Source: Zoogloeaceae bacterium (lineage in GTDB: Bacteria; Pseudomonadota; Gammaproteobacteria; Burkholderiales; Rhodocyclaceae). Taken from it: a DNA stretch of 7,105 nucleotides. A program made the translations under genes and the position numbers. A model generated the notes under the pieces. The model was not told where the DNA came from, did not search any database, and saw nothing but the letters and a program-made list of their open reading frames with translations. Location: positions 1-7,105 of the forward strand of contig JAITEO010000151.1 of assembly GCA_031281985.1 (NCBI GenBank), written 5' to 3'. Of this stretch, positions 1 to 5,787 are shown piece by piece (the first letter of the stretch is position 1; each line of letters begins with the position of its first letter).

Positions 1-104
1 GAGAAGGGGAGGGCTGGGGAGGGGTTTGTGGCAGCGGAAGAACAGGAAGGTCTGGTGCAGGCCGAACCGTCACAACCCTCACGCAGTCCCCTCTTGTCCG
101 GGGA
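1..104 (+). repeat. Composite hairpin/G-rich repeat, copy 1 (left end cut by window)
   Basis: The window opens in the GAGA loop of a hairpin whose right arm AGGGGAGGG is at 5-13; the left arm should lie just outside. GGGGAGGGCTGGGGAGGGG at 6-24 fits a G-quadruplex motif. A long-range stem follows: GGGTTTGTG (22-30) can pair with CACAACCC (71-78), leaving one bulged T. A terminal hairpin has arms TCCCC (87-91) and GGGGA (100-104). The same order of parts recurs at 1635-1836, with recognisable identity in the interior (for example CGAACCGT at 64-71 apart from its last base). The element ends 25 nt before rnhB, so if the operon is transcribed through it the repeat lies in the mRNA. No transposase is visible; it resembles REP or MITE-like repeats, and the exact family is unknown to me. 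Confidence 0.75.
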
Positions 105-129
105 AAGATAAGCGCGCGAAAAACGAAAA

Positions 130-762
130 ATGCCGGAACTGACCTATCTTCCCCCCGATGTCTGCGGCATCGACGAGGCCGGGCGCGGCCCGCTGGCTGG
201 TCCGGTGGTGGCAGCGGCGGTATTGCTCGATCCCCGAAACCCCATCAAGGGACTGGATGACTCGAAAAAGCTCTCCGCCAAACGCCGCGCGGCGCTGGCG
301 CTGGAAATACGCGCAAAGGCGCTGGCCTTTGCCGTTGCCGAAGCCAGCGTCGAGGAAATCGACGCCATCAATATCCTGCAGGCCAGCCTGCTGGCCATGC
401 GGCGCGCCGTGGCAGGGCTTGCCCGCGTTCCCGCCGCCGCCGTGGCCGACGGCAATCGCCCTCCCCGACTCGCCATGCCCGTAACCGCCGTGGTGCAAGG
501 CGACGGCAAAATCGCCGCCATCGCCGCCGCCTCCATCCTCGCCAAGACCACGCGTGACGCGCTGATGCTCGATCTGCACCAACACTATCCGCAATACGGC
601 TTCGACCGGCACATGGGCTATCCCACGGCGGCGCATCTGGCGGCCCTGCAACGGCACGGCCCCTGCCCGGCGCACCGCCGGAGCTTTGCGCCCGTCGCGC
701 GGGCAGAAGCAGCAGAAGCCGCCGCCCGGAAAACTCAAACGGAGTTGTTCCCGTCATGCTGA
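130..762 (+). CDS. rnhB: Ribonuclease HII
   Basis: This is the type 2 RNase H that cuts the RNA strand of RNA-DNA hybrids and starts removal of single ribonucleotides misincorporated in DNA; it is a cytoplasmic, metal-dependent enzyme. The 210 residues match the usual bacterial length. The signature GIDEAGRG is at 13-20, and the DEDD catalytic set can be placed at D15, E16, D107 (in VADGN) and D125 (in QGD). IAAASILAK (131-139) and the C-terminal GYPTAAHL (163-170) and HRRSFAPV (182-189) blocks are also typical. The residue before GD at 124-125 is Q rather than the more frequent K. The ATG at 130 puts the first motif at the expected distance, but no clear Shine-Dalgarno lies just upstream. 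The stop overlaps the next gene's start (ATGCTGA, 756-762). In many betaproteobacteria rnhB follows lpxA-lpxB; that upstream neighbour is outside the window and is inferred. Confidence 0.97.
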   Translation: MPELTYLPPDVCGIDEAGRGPLAGPVVAAAVLLDPRNPIKGLDDSKKLSAKRRAALALEIRAKALAFAVAEASVEEIDAINILQASLLAMRRAVAGLARVPAAAVADGNRPPRLAMPVTAVVQGDGKIAAIAAASILAKTTRDALMLDLHQHYPQYGFDRHMGYPTAAHLAALQRHGPCPAHRRSFAPVARAEAAEAAARKTQTELFPSC

Positions 763-1550
763 CGACCATCGTCTCGCGGGAAAATCCCGCCTTCAAAACC
801 TGGAAAAAACTGGCGCGTTCCGGGCACACGCGTAAAAGGGCGCGGCAAATCCTGCTGGAAGGCGTGCATCTCGTCGCATCCTGGCATGCGGTGCAGGGCA
901 TGCCCCTTTGCCTCTTGGCCAGCGAAAAGGGCGCAAAGCGCGCGGAGATCGCCGACTGGCTGGCGGCGGGCGAGCGTCAGGGCGCGCAATGCGCCGTGCT
1001 GGCGGACGCCTTGTTTGCCGAACTCTCCGAGACAAAGACGCCCGGCGGCCTGATGGCCATCGCCCATTTGCCGCCGGAGCCAAAAGCGCCCGCCCTGGAT
1101 GTCGACAGCCTGCTCCTGGATGGCATACAAGACCCCGGCAATCTCGGCAGTATTTTGCGCACGGCGGCGGCGGCGGGATTTTCGCAGGTGCTGCTATCCG
1201 CCGACTGCGCCGCCCCCTTCTCGCCCAAGACACTGCGCGCCGGGCAGGGCGCACAGTTCCAGTTGCAAATCCACGAAGCCGCCGACCTGGCCGCGTTTCT
1301 TGCCGCCTTTACCGGCCCTTCCCTTGCGACCGCCTTGCAGGACGCCGAATCGCTCTACGCCATCGACCTGCGTCCGCGCCCCGTGGCCTGGGTGTTTGGC
1401 GCGGAAGGTTCGGGCGTGCGTTCTCCCGTGCTGGCCGCCGCGCGACAGCGCGTGCGCATCCCCATGCCCGGCGCGCAAAGCGTGGAATCCCTGAACGTCG
1501 GCCACGCCGCCGCCATCTGCCTCTTTGAAACGCTGCGGGTCAGGGGGTAG
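756..1550 (+). CDS. TrmH/SpoU-family RNA methyltransferase
   Basis: This is a predicted SPOUT-class 2'-O-ribose methyltransferase using S-adenosylmethionine; the target (23S rRNA or tRNA) cannot be read from the sequence. The N-terminal part, about residues 1-105, resembles the SpoU substrate-binding domain ([15 protein letters not shown] at 26-40). The catalytic knot follows: motif 1 at 121-141 with N129 and R135, motif 2 FGAEGSGV at 214-221, and motif 3 from 234 to 258 containing IPMPG and [11 protein letters not shown] (244-254). The usual NVSVAAA is NVGHAAA here. Length 264 is normal. It starts 7 nt inside rnhB, with GGAG at 741-744 eleven nt upstream, which suggests translational coupling. 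Its 3' end runs into a heptamer repeat array, and the TAG stop sits on a repeat anchor position. The family is certain; RlmB, TrmH or another ribose methyltransferase remain possible. Confidence 0.92.
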   Translation: MLTTIVSRENPAFKTWKKLARSGHTRKRARQILLEGVHLVASWHAVQGMPLCLLASEKGAKRAEIADWLAAGERQGAQCAVLADALFAELSETKTPGGLMAIAHLPPEPKAPALDVDSLLLDGIQDPGNLGSILRTAAAAGFSQVLLSADCAAPFSPKTLRAGQGAQFQLQIHEAADLAAFLAAFTGPSLATALQDAESLYAIDLRPRPVAWVFGAEGSGVRSPVLAAARQRVRIPMPGAQSVESLNVGHAAAICLFETLRVRG

Positions 1551-1575
1551 GGATCAGGAATCAGGAATCAGAAAA
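1541..1575 (+). repeat. CAG-anchored heptamer array overlapping the methyltransferase stop
   Basis: Five 7-nt units can be read: CAGGGGG, TAGGGAT, CAGGAAT, CAGGAAT, CAGAAAA. The first ten bases lie inside the coding region. The second unit carries TAG where the others have CAG, and this TAG (1548-1550) is the gene's stop codon. The units CAGGAAT and CAGGGAT are those of the array at 6826-6902. Confidence 0.8.
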
Positions 1576-1582
1576 AGTTACC

Positions 1583-1597
1583 GGCGGCTTTGCCGCC
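1583..1597. other. Small perfect hairpin GGCGGC/GCCGCC with TTT loop
   Basis: Six GC pairs close a TTT triloop between the heptamer array and composite repeat copy 2. On the + strand no T-run follows, so a Rho-independent terminator for the methyltransferase is not supported. On the - strand a short T-run (TTTTTC, reading 1577-1572) follows five bases after the stem, which is weak evidence for termination in that direction. Confidence 0.45.
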
Positions 1598-1634
1598 GCA
1601 TATATGGGTGGACGCCTGCCCAATAATCTGCCGT

Positions 1635-1836
1635 CGACGAAGCGCTACCAAACTCCCTCCCCTGAGAAGGGGAGGGCTGGGGAGGGGTTTGCGGCAGTGG
1701 AGCAGGCACCAAAGTCGGATGCAAAACGAACCGTCGCAAACCCCCCTCAATCCCCCCTTGTGTGCGGCTTCGCCGCATCTGGCTTCGCCAGACCAGCCTG
1801 CGGCTGTCCTCCGGCCTTCGGCCTCCGCAGGGGGGA
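1635..1836 (+). repeat. Composite hairpin/G-rich repeat, copy 2 (full length)
   Basis: This is the most complete copy. A head block CGACGAAGCGC (1635-1645) is followed by seven variable bases. Hairpin A has arms CCCTCCCCT (1655-1663) and AGGGGAGGG (1668-1676) around a GAGA tetraloop. The G-run block GGGGAGGGCTGGGGAGGGG is at 1669-1687. Stem B is a perfect 10-bp inverted repeat, GGGGTTTGCG (1684-1693) with CGCAAACCCC (1735-1744), around a 41-nt loop. Terminal stem C pairs TCCCCCC (1751-1757) with GGGGGGA (1830-1836) and encloses three extra hairpins. It lies in the sense orientation 85 nt after the methyltransferase stop. No open reading frame in it looks like a protein. Confidence 0.75.
1751..1836. 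other. Cloverleaf-like fold: outer stem with three inner hairpins with TTC loops
   Basis: Outer stem TCCCCCC/GGGGGGA encloses TGCGGC-TTC-GCCGCA (1763-1777), then directly TCTGGC-TTC-GCCAGA (1778-1792), then a longer arm CCTGCGG (1797-1803) with CCGCAGG (1825-1831) that contains GGCC-TTC-GGCC (1813-1823). The last arm overlaps two G positions of the outer stem, so both cannot close completely. There is no tRNA-like anticodon arm or T-loop. It looks like hairpin cassettes accumulated inside the terminal loop of the composite repeat. Confidence 0.55.
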
Positions 1837-1889
1837 GGCGAACCGCGCGCGCCAGATACGCCCAGGCGATGCCAACCTTTGGAACTTTG

Positions 1890-1917
1890 TTGTCTGTAAT
1901 CTGTAATCAGAGACCTG
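1890..1917 (-). repeat. CAG-anchored heptamer array (minus orientation)
   Basis: Read on the - strand the units are CAGGTCT, CTGATTA, CAGATTA, CAGACAA: a 7-nt period with CAG, or its CTG variant, at the start of each unit. It is degenerate and short, but it keeps the same spacing rule as the other arrays in the window. Confidence 0.6.
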
Positions 1918-1963
1918 CGCCAACGGACGACTGATCCACAGACCACGAAGCGAGCATAGCGAG

Positions 1964-1991
1964 CGCTCTGTCCTCAGTCCTCTGTCTTCTG
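1964..1991 (-). repeat. CAG-anchored heptamer array (minus orientation), upstream of dapD
   Basis: On the - strand the units are CAGAAGA, CAGAGGA, CTGAGGA, CAGAGCG, again in perfect 7-nt register with one CTG variant. The region 1838-1889 and the stretch 1918-1963 around it hold no gene I can support; the latter contains AGCGAGC twice (1949-1955 and 1958-1964). Confidence 0.65.
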
Positions 1992-2034
1992 TCCTCCACT
2001 TTGAATTGCGCCCATGTGCGGAAGATGTGCAGCC

Positions 2035-2059
2035 CGCAAGGTTGCGCAAGGACTATAAT
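2035..2059 (+). promoter_or_regulatory. Probable dapD promoter: TATAAT with adjacent palindromes
   Basis: A perfect -10 hexamer TATAAT lies at 2054-2059, 49 nt before the dapD ATG, and would give a leader of about 40 nt. No good -35 sits 16-18 nt upstream, so it may be weak or activator-dependent. The spacer carries an inverted repeat CGCAA-GG-TTGCG (2035-2046) overlapping the palindrome TTGCGCAA (2042-2049), a plausible place for a regulator. A box that sits in the right place after a long non-coding gap is decent evidence; the operator is a guess. Confidence 0.45.
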
Positions 2060-2108
2060 GCGAAACTCCTTGGCCCTGGGCGGCCGTTTTCAATCATCGG
2101 GATCTTTT

Positions 2109-2948
2109 ATGACAGTTTCTTCCGTTTCCGGGCTGGTGGCCTTGCAACCCTTGATCGACGAACTCTGGGAGCGTCGCGAGAAAATGAATCCGCAAAGCGC
2201 GGCGGCGGAAATCCAGGCGATTGAGGATATCGTGGCGGCGCTGGATACGGGCGCGTTGCGTGTGGCGGAGAAAATCGACGGGCAATGGGTGACGCATCAA
2301 TGGATCAAGAAAGCGGTGCTGCTCTCTTTTCGCATCCGCGACAACGCGCTGCTGCAAGATGGCGTGTCGCGCTATTACGACAAGGTGCCCACCAAGTTCG
2401 CGGCGTATACAGAGACGGACTTTGCGCGCGGGGGATTTCGCGTCGTGCCGCCAGCGGTTGTCCGGCGCGGCGCGTACATTGCCAAGAACGCGGTGCTGAT
2501 GCCTTCCTACGTGAATATCGGCGCCTACGTCGACAGCGGCACGATGGTGGATACCTGGGTGACGGTGGGTTCCTGCGCGCAGGTGGGGAAAAACGTGCAT
2601 CTTTCCGGCGGCGTCGGGCTGGGCGGCGTGCTGGAACCCTTGCAGGCCAATCCGACCATCATCGAGGACAACTGCTTCATCGGCGCGCGCTCCGAGATCG
2701 TCGAGGGCGTGATCGTCGAGGAAAACTCGGTGATTTCCATGGGTGTGTATATCGGTCAATCCACGAAAATCTATGATCGCGCAACCGGCGAGGTGCATTA
2801 TGGCCGCGTTCCCGCGGGTTCCGTGGTGGTTTCCGGCAACCTGCCCGCCAAGGACGGCAGTCACAGCCTGTATTGCGCGGTGATCGTCAAGAAGGTCGAC
2901 GCGCAAACCCGCGCCAAGACCAGCCCCAACGATCTGTTGCGCGATTGA
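2109..2948 (+). CDS. dapD: 2,3,4,5-tetrahydropyridine-2,6-dicarboxylate N-succinyltransferase
   Basis: DapD transfers succinyl from succinyl-CoA to tetrahydrodipicolinate in the succinylase branch of the diaminopimelate pathway, which feeds lysine and peptidoglycan; it is a cytoplasmic trimer. The protein aligns by eye almost end to end with E. coli Dap[18 protein letters not shown] at 49-65, [20 protein letters not shown] at 131-150, [19 protein letters not shown] at 172-190, and [13 protein letters not shown] at 253-265. The region from about 110 to 240 has the hexapeptide periodicity of a left-handed beta-helix. The ATG at 2109 gives 279 residues against about 274 in E. coli. The frame stays open back to a TTG at 2001, but those 36 residues have no family counterpart and contain the TATAAT region. 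A weak GGGA lies 8 nt before the ATG. Other dap genes are not in the window. Confidence 0.96.
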   Translation: MTVSSVSGLVALQPLIDELWERREKMNPQSAAAEIQAIEDIVAALDTGALRVAEKIDGQWVTHQWIKKAVLLSFRIRDNALLQDGVSRYYDKVPTKFAAYTETDFARGGFRVVPPAVVRRGAYIAKNAVLMPSYVNIGAYVDSGTMVDTWVTVGSCAQVGKNVHLSGGVGLGGVLEPLQANPTIIEDNCFIGARSEIVEGVIVEENSVISMGVYIGQSTKIYDRATGEVHYGRVPAGSVVVSGNLPAKDGSHSLYCAVIVKKVDAQTRAKTSPNDLLRD

Positions 2949-2972
2949 GTTTTCACGCATAGCGCGTATGCT
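2944..2972 (+). promoter_or_regulatory. Possible weak promoter and inverted repeat before pilU
   Basis: TTGAGT (2945-2950, over the dapD stop) and TATGCT (2967-2972) are separated by 16 nt, each matching four of six consensus bases. The inverted repeat GCATA (2957-2961) and TATGC (2967-2971) overlaps the -10 candidate. Matches this good occur by chance; pilU could equally be read through from dapD. Confidence 0.2.
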
Positions 2973-3002
2973 TTGGATGTTCAATGGAGAGGATGGCAAG
3001 TC

Positions 3003-4190
3003 ATGATTCTGGACAAACTTTTTCAACTCATGTCGGAAAAACAGGCCTCCGACCTGTTCGTTTCCGCCGGAACGCCGATTCATATCAAGATTCACGGAAA
3101 TTCCATGCCGGTCAACCAGCAGGTGATGACGCCCGACATGATCGAGAAAATCGCCCTGGAATTGATGACGGTCGAGCAGGCGCAAGCCTTCGAGAACGAC
3201 ATGGAAATGAACCTTTCCTTCGGCATGCCGCAGGTGGGCAATTTCCGGGTCAATCTCTTCCGCCAGCGCAATTCCATCAGCATCGTCGTGCGCTTCATCC
3301 AAAGCAATATCCCGGAATTGAGCACCCTGGGGTTGCCGCCGATCATGGGCGACTTGATCATGGAAAAGCGCGGGCTGATCCTGATCGTCGGCAGCACGGG
3401 TTCGGGCAAATCCACCACGATCGCGGCCATGCTGGATTTTCGCAACATCAATCGCAGCGGGCATATCCTGACGGTGGAAGACCCGATAGAGTTCCTGTTC
3501 CGGCACAAGAAATCCATCGTCAATCAGCGCGAACTGGGCATCGACACGCACGATTGGGCGTCCGCCCTGAGAAACGCCATGCGCCAGGCGCCGGATTGCA
3601 TCATGATCGGCGAAATCCGCGACAAGGAAACCATGCAGGCGGCGCTGGCCTATGCCCAGACGGGCTGCATGTGCGTGGCGACCCTGCACGCCAACAACAG
3701 CTATCACGCCCTGAACCGCATCATCAATTTCTTCCCGCTGGAAAACCGTTCGGCGCTGTTTCTGGAATTGACCACCAGCCTGCGCGCCATCGTCTCCCAG
3801 CGCCTGGTGAGAAAGCCGGATGGCGTGCGCATCCCCTCGGTGGAAGTGCTGCTCAACACGCGCCATATCAGCGAGCTGATCGAGCGGGGCGAGGTGCAGG
3901 CCATCAAGGAGGCGATGGAACAAAGCCTGGCGCCCGGCTCGCAGACCTTCGAGCAGGACCTGTTCCGGCTGTACCGCGAGGGCGTCATCACGCTGGACGA
4001 AGCCCTGGCCAATTCCGATTCGCCCACCAACCTTTCCTGGCTGGTGAATAATTCCACCATCGATACGGGCGCGGACAAGGGCGAACTCCGGCACACCGAC
4101 AAATCGCTGGAATTCGAGCAAAGCGACGAGGAAAGCGGCGCGTCCTTCAAGGAATTCACCTTCTCGCTCGACAGCACGCCGGACGCCTGA
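3003..4190 (+). CDS. pilU: Type IV pilus retraction ATPase, PilU type
   Basis: This is a hexameric secretion ATPase of the PilT/PilU group, acting at the cytoplasmic base of the type IV pilus machine. PilU typically assists PilT in depolymerising the pilus during twitching. Walker A GSTGSGKST is at 130-138, the Asp box LTVEDPIE at 156-163, Walker B IMIGEIRD at 200-207, and the His box with H229 at about 219-231. PilU rather than PilT is indicated by the C-terminal half, ISELIERGEVQAIKEAMEQS (289-308), the QTFEQDLFRLYREG block (314-327) and DEALANSDSP (332-341). The ATG at 3003 has GGAGAGGA at 2986-2993; a TTG at 2973 would add ten residues without family support. At 395 residues it has an extra acidic, Ser/Thr-rich tail after about 352. 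It lies between dapD and pepP, and no pilT is in the window. Confidence 0.92.
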   Translation: MILDKLFQLMSEKQASDLFVSAGTPIHIKIHGNSMPVNQQVMTPDMIEKIALELMTVEQAQAFENDMEMNLSFGMPQVGNFRVNLFRQRNSISIVVRFIQSNIPELSTLGLPPIMGDLIMEKRGLILIVGSTGSGKSTTIAAMLDFRNINRSGHILTVEDPIEFLFRHKKSIVNQRELGIDTHDWASALRNAMRQAPDCIMIGEIRDKETMQAALAYAQTGCMCVATLHANNSYHALNRIINFFPLENRSALFLELTTSLRAIVSQRLVRKPDGVRIPSVEVLLNTRHISELIERGEVQAIKEAMEQSLAPGSQTFEQDLFRLYREGVITLDEALANSDSPTNLSWLVNNSTIDTGADKGELRHTDKSLEFEQSDEESGASFKEFTFSLDSTPDA

Positions 4191-4272
4191 TGCCCACGCC
4201 GTCCCTGTTCATGCCCATGCCGCGCGCCGCCGCCGAACCTTTTCCGGCGCGTCCGCGCTCCTTCTTGCGCGC

Positions 4273-5604
4273 ATGAACGCCCAAAGCCGTGCGCCCCGCA
4301 GGGTAACGAGCAAGCAGTACCGTCCGCAAAAGGCGCGGCGCGAGCGGTTGCTGGCGGGTATCGGCGAGGGTGTGGCGGTGATTCCCACCGCCACGGAAAA
4401 GCTGCGCAACCGGGATACGCCGTATCCCTATCGTTTCGATTCCGATTTCTGGTATCTGACGGCTTTTCCCGAACCGGACGCGGTGTTGGTGCTGGTAAAT
4501 GGACGCGCCCTCTTGTTTTGCCGGGAAAAGGACGCGGAAAGGGAAGTCTGGGAAGGGTTTCGCTACGGGCCAGAGGCGGCAAGAGCGGTTTTCGGGTTCG
4601 ACGCGGCTTTTCCCTTGTCCGCCCTGGAAGCGCAATTGCCGCGACTCCTGGCGGACAAACCGGCGCTCTGGCACGCCCTGGGGCAGGACAGCGAAAACGA
4701 CGCCCGCATTGCCCGCGCCCTGAACGCGGTGCGCGACATGAGCCGGGCCGGGGTGCGTCCGCCCGCGCTCCTGCACGATTTGCGGCAGACCCTGGACGCC
4801 ATGCGCCTGATCAAGGACACGACGGAACTCGCGCTCATGCAACAGGCCGCCGAGATTGCCGCCGCCGGGCATCTTCGCGCCATGCGCGCCTGCCGTCCCG
4901 GCAGGTTCGAGTATGAACTGGAGGCGGAGTTGAGCTACGAATTCCGTCGCCGAGGCGCGGCGGGACACGCCTACACGCCGATTGTCGCCGGCGGCGGCAA
5001 TGCCTGCGTGCTGCATTACGTGGAAAACGACAAACGCCTGCCGGACGGAGGACTGGTGCTGATCGACGCGGGGAGCGAGGTTTGCGGTTACGCCGCGGAC
5101 ATCAGCCGCACGTTTCCGGTCAATGGGCGATTTTCCGCCGCGCAGAAGGATTGTTATGAAATCGTGCTGGCCGCGCAAGCGGCGGCGGTAGCGGCCATCC
5201 GCCCCGGCGCGAGCTTCGACGCGCCGCATGTGGCCGCCGTGCGGGTATTGACGCAAGGCATGGTGGATCTGCGCCTGCTGTCCGGCACGGTGGATGGCCT
5301 GGTGGAATCCGGCGCGTATCGGCGGTTCTACATGCACCGCACAGGACACTGGCTGGGACTGGATGTGCATGACGTAGGCAATTACCGGCAGGGCGAGACG
5401 TGGATTCCCCTGGCGCCCGGCATGACGCTGACCGTGGAACCCGGCCTCTACATCCGCCCCGCGCCCGATGTGCCGAAGCCGCTGCACGACATCGGCATTC
5501 GCATCGAGGATGATGTCATCGTCACGAAACGGGGCTGCCAGGTCTATACGCACGCGCCGCGCACGGTGGCGGAAATCGAAGCGGTCATGCAAGGGCGCGA
5601 TTGA
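4273..5604 (+). CDS. pepP: Xaa-Pro aminopeptidase (aminopeptidase P, M24B)
   Basis: This cytoplasmic di-metal (usually Mn) enzyme removes the N-terminal residue from peptides whose second residue is proline. The N-terminal domain (about 15-180) shows YPYRFDSDFWYLTAF at 51-65, close to E. coli PepP. In the pita-bread catalytic domain, all five metal ligands of the family are present: D265 (LIDAG), D276 (AADISRTFPVNG), H359 (GHWLGLDVHDVG), E389 (TVEPGLYI) and E412 (GIRIEDD). H248 (LHYVEN) corresponds to a conserved active-site histidine. The 443 residues match E. coli PepP (441). The first 14 residues are basic and unlike the family; no Shine-Dalgarno is visible before the ATG at 4273, so the precise start is less certain, but no later start fits well before the conserved N-terminal domain. 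It follows pilU by 82 nt of GC-rich spacer with no recognisable signal. Confidence 0.95.
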   Translation: MNAQSRAPRRVTSKQYRPQKARRERLLAGIGEGVAVIPTATEKLRNRDTPYPYRFDSDFWYLTAFPEPDAVLVLVNGRALLFCREKDAEREVWEGFRYGPEAARAVFGFDAAFPLSALEAQLPRLLADKPALWHALGQDSENDARIARALNAVRDMSRAGVRPPALLHDLRQTLDAMRLIKDTTELALMQQAAEIAAAGHLRAMRACRPGRFEYELEAELSYEFRRRGAAGHAYTPIVAGGGNACVLHYVENDKRLPDGGLVLIDAGSEVCGYAADISRTFPVNGRFSAAQKDCYEIVLAAQAAAVAAIRPGASFDAPHVAAVRVLTQGMVDLRLLSGTVDGLVESGAYRRFYMHRTGHWLGLDVHDVGNYRQGETWIPLAPGMTLTVEPGLYIRPAPDVPKPLHDIGIRIEDDVIVTKRGCQVYTHAPRTVAEIEAVMQGRD

Positions 5605-5636
5605 AGGCGAAGAATGCCATGTCCACCACTCATCCC

Positions 5637-5708
5637 CGACGAAGCGCGATCACGCTCCCTCCCCTGAGAAGGGGGGGGCTGGGGAGGGGTTTGCGGACGT
5701 GGAGCAGG
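5637..5708 (+). repeat. Composite hairpin/G-rich repeat, copy 3 (left half only)
   Basis: It begins 32 nt after the pepP stop with the same head block CGACGAAGCGC (5637-5647) and seven variable bases as copy 2. Hairpin A has arms CCCTCCCCT (5657-5665) and AGGGGGGGG (5670-5678) around GAGA; the one changed base leaves a T-G (U-G in RNA) wobble pair. The G-run block is 5671-5689. Identity with copy 2 continues through GGGGTTTGCGG and GTGGAGCAGG to 5708; after that the partner arm of stem B and the terminal hairpin are missing and a heptamer array takes over. Confidence 0.75.
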
Positions 5709-5739
5709 AGGCAGGAGACAGAAGTCAGGAGACAGAGGA
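5705..5739 (+). repeat. CAG-anchored heptamer array upstream of nadM
   Basis: Five units in register: CAGGAGG, CAGGAGA, CAGAAGT, CAGGAGA, CAGAGGA. The first unit overlaps the last conserved CAGG of composite repeat copy 3. A 12-bp perfect palindrome, GCGGCGCGCCGC, follows at 5745-5756. No convincing promoter is seen between here and the nadM start, apart from an A-rich TAAAAAT at 5762-5768. Confidence 0.75.
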
Positions 5740-5781
5740 AGCAGGCGGCGCGCCGCGCCGGTAAAAATCTGTCTTTCCCAC

Positions 5782-5787
5782 GGAGGA
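5782..5787 (+). promoter_or_regulatory. Shine-Dalgarno GGAGGA that questions the nadM start codon
   Basis: This is the strongest ribosome binding site in the window, but it touches the ATG at 5788. It lies 9 nt before an in-frame GTG at 5797, a normal spacing. On this evidence translation may start at 5797, removing three residues (MQP). Confidence 0.6.

Noticed and set aside
1655..1676. Rho-independent terminator after the methyltransferase
   Set aside because: The hairpin is strong, but it is followed by CTGGGGAGGGG rather than a T-run, and the same hairpin occurs in two other places as part of a larger repeat.
1751..1836. tRNA gene suggested by the cloverleaf-like fold
   Set aside because: No anticodon arm of 5 bp with a 7-nt loop, no TTCRA T-loop, and stem lengths do not fit a tRNA.
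1578..1946. Several 60-122 codon frames on both strands in the methyltransferase-dapD gap
   Set aside because: They run through palindromic and G-rich repeats, so their composition is a product of the repeats; none has a good start site or protein-like sequence.
2001..2108. Extended dapD start at TTG 2001
   Set aside because: The extra 36 residues have no counterpart in the DapD family and overlap the TATAAT region; the ATG at 2109 gives the expected length.
2094..4121. A 675-codon open frame on the - strand across dapD and pilU
   Set aside because: It lies opposite two clearly conserved genes and its translation is His/Arg/Asp-rich without domain character; long antisense frames are expected from GC-rich codon use.
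4156..5592. A 478-codon open frame on the - strand opposite pepP
   Set aside because: Same reason: pepP has all catalytic residues, and the antisense translation shows no recognisable fold or motif.
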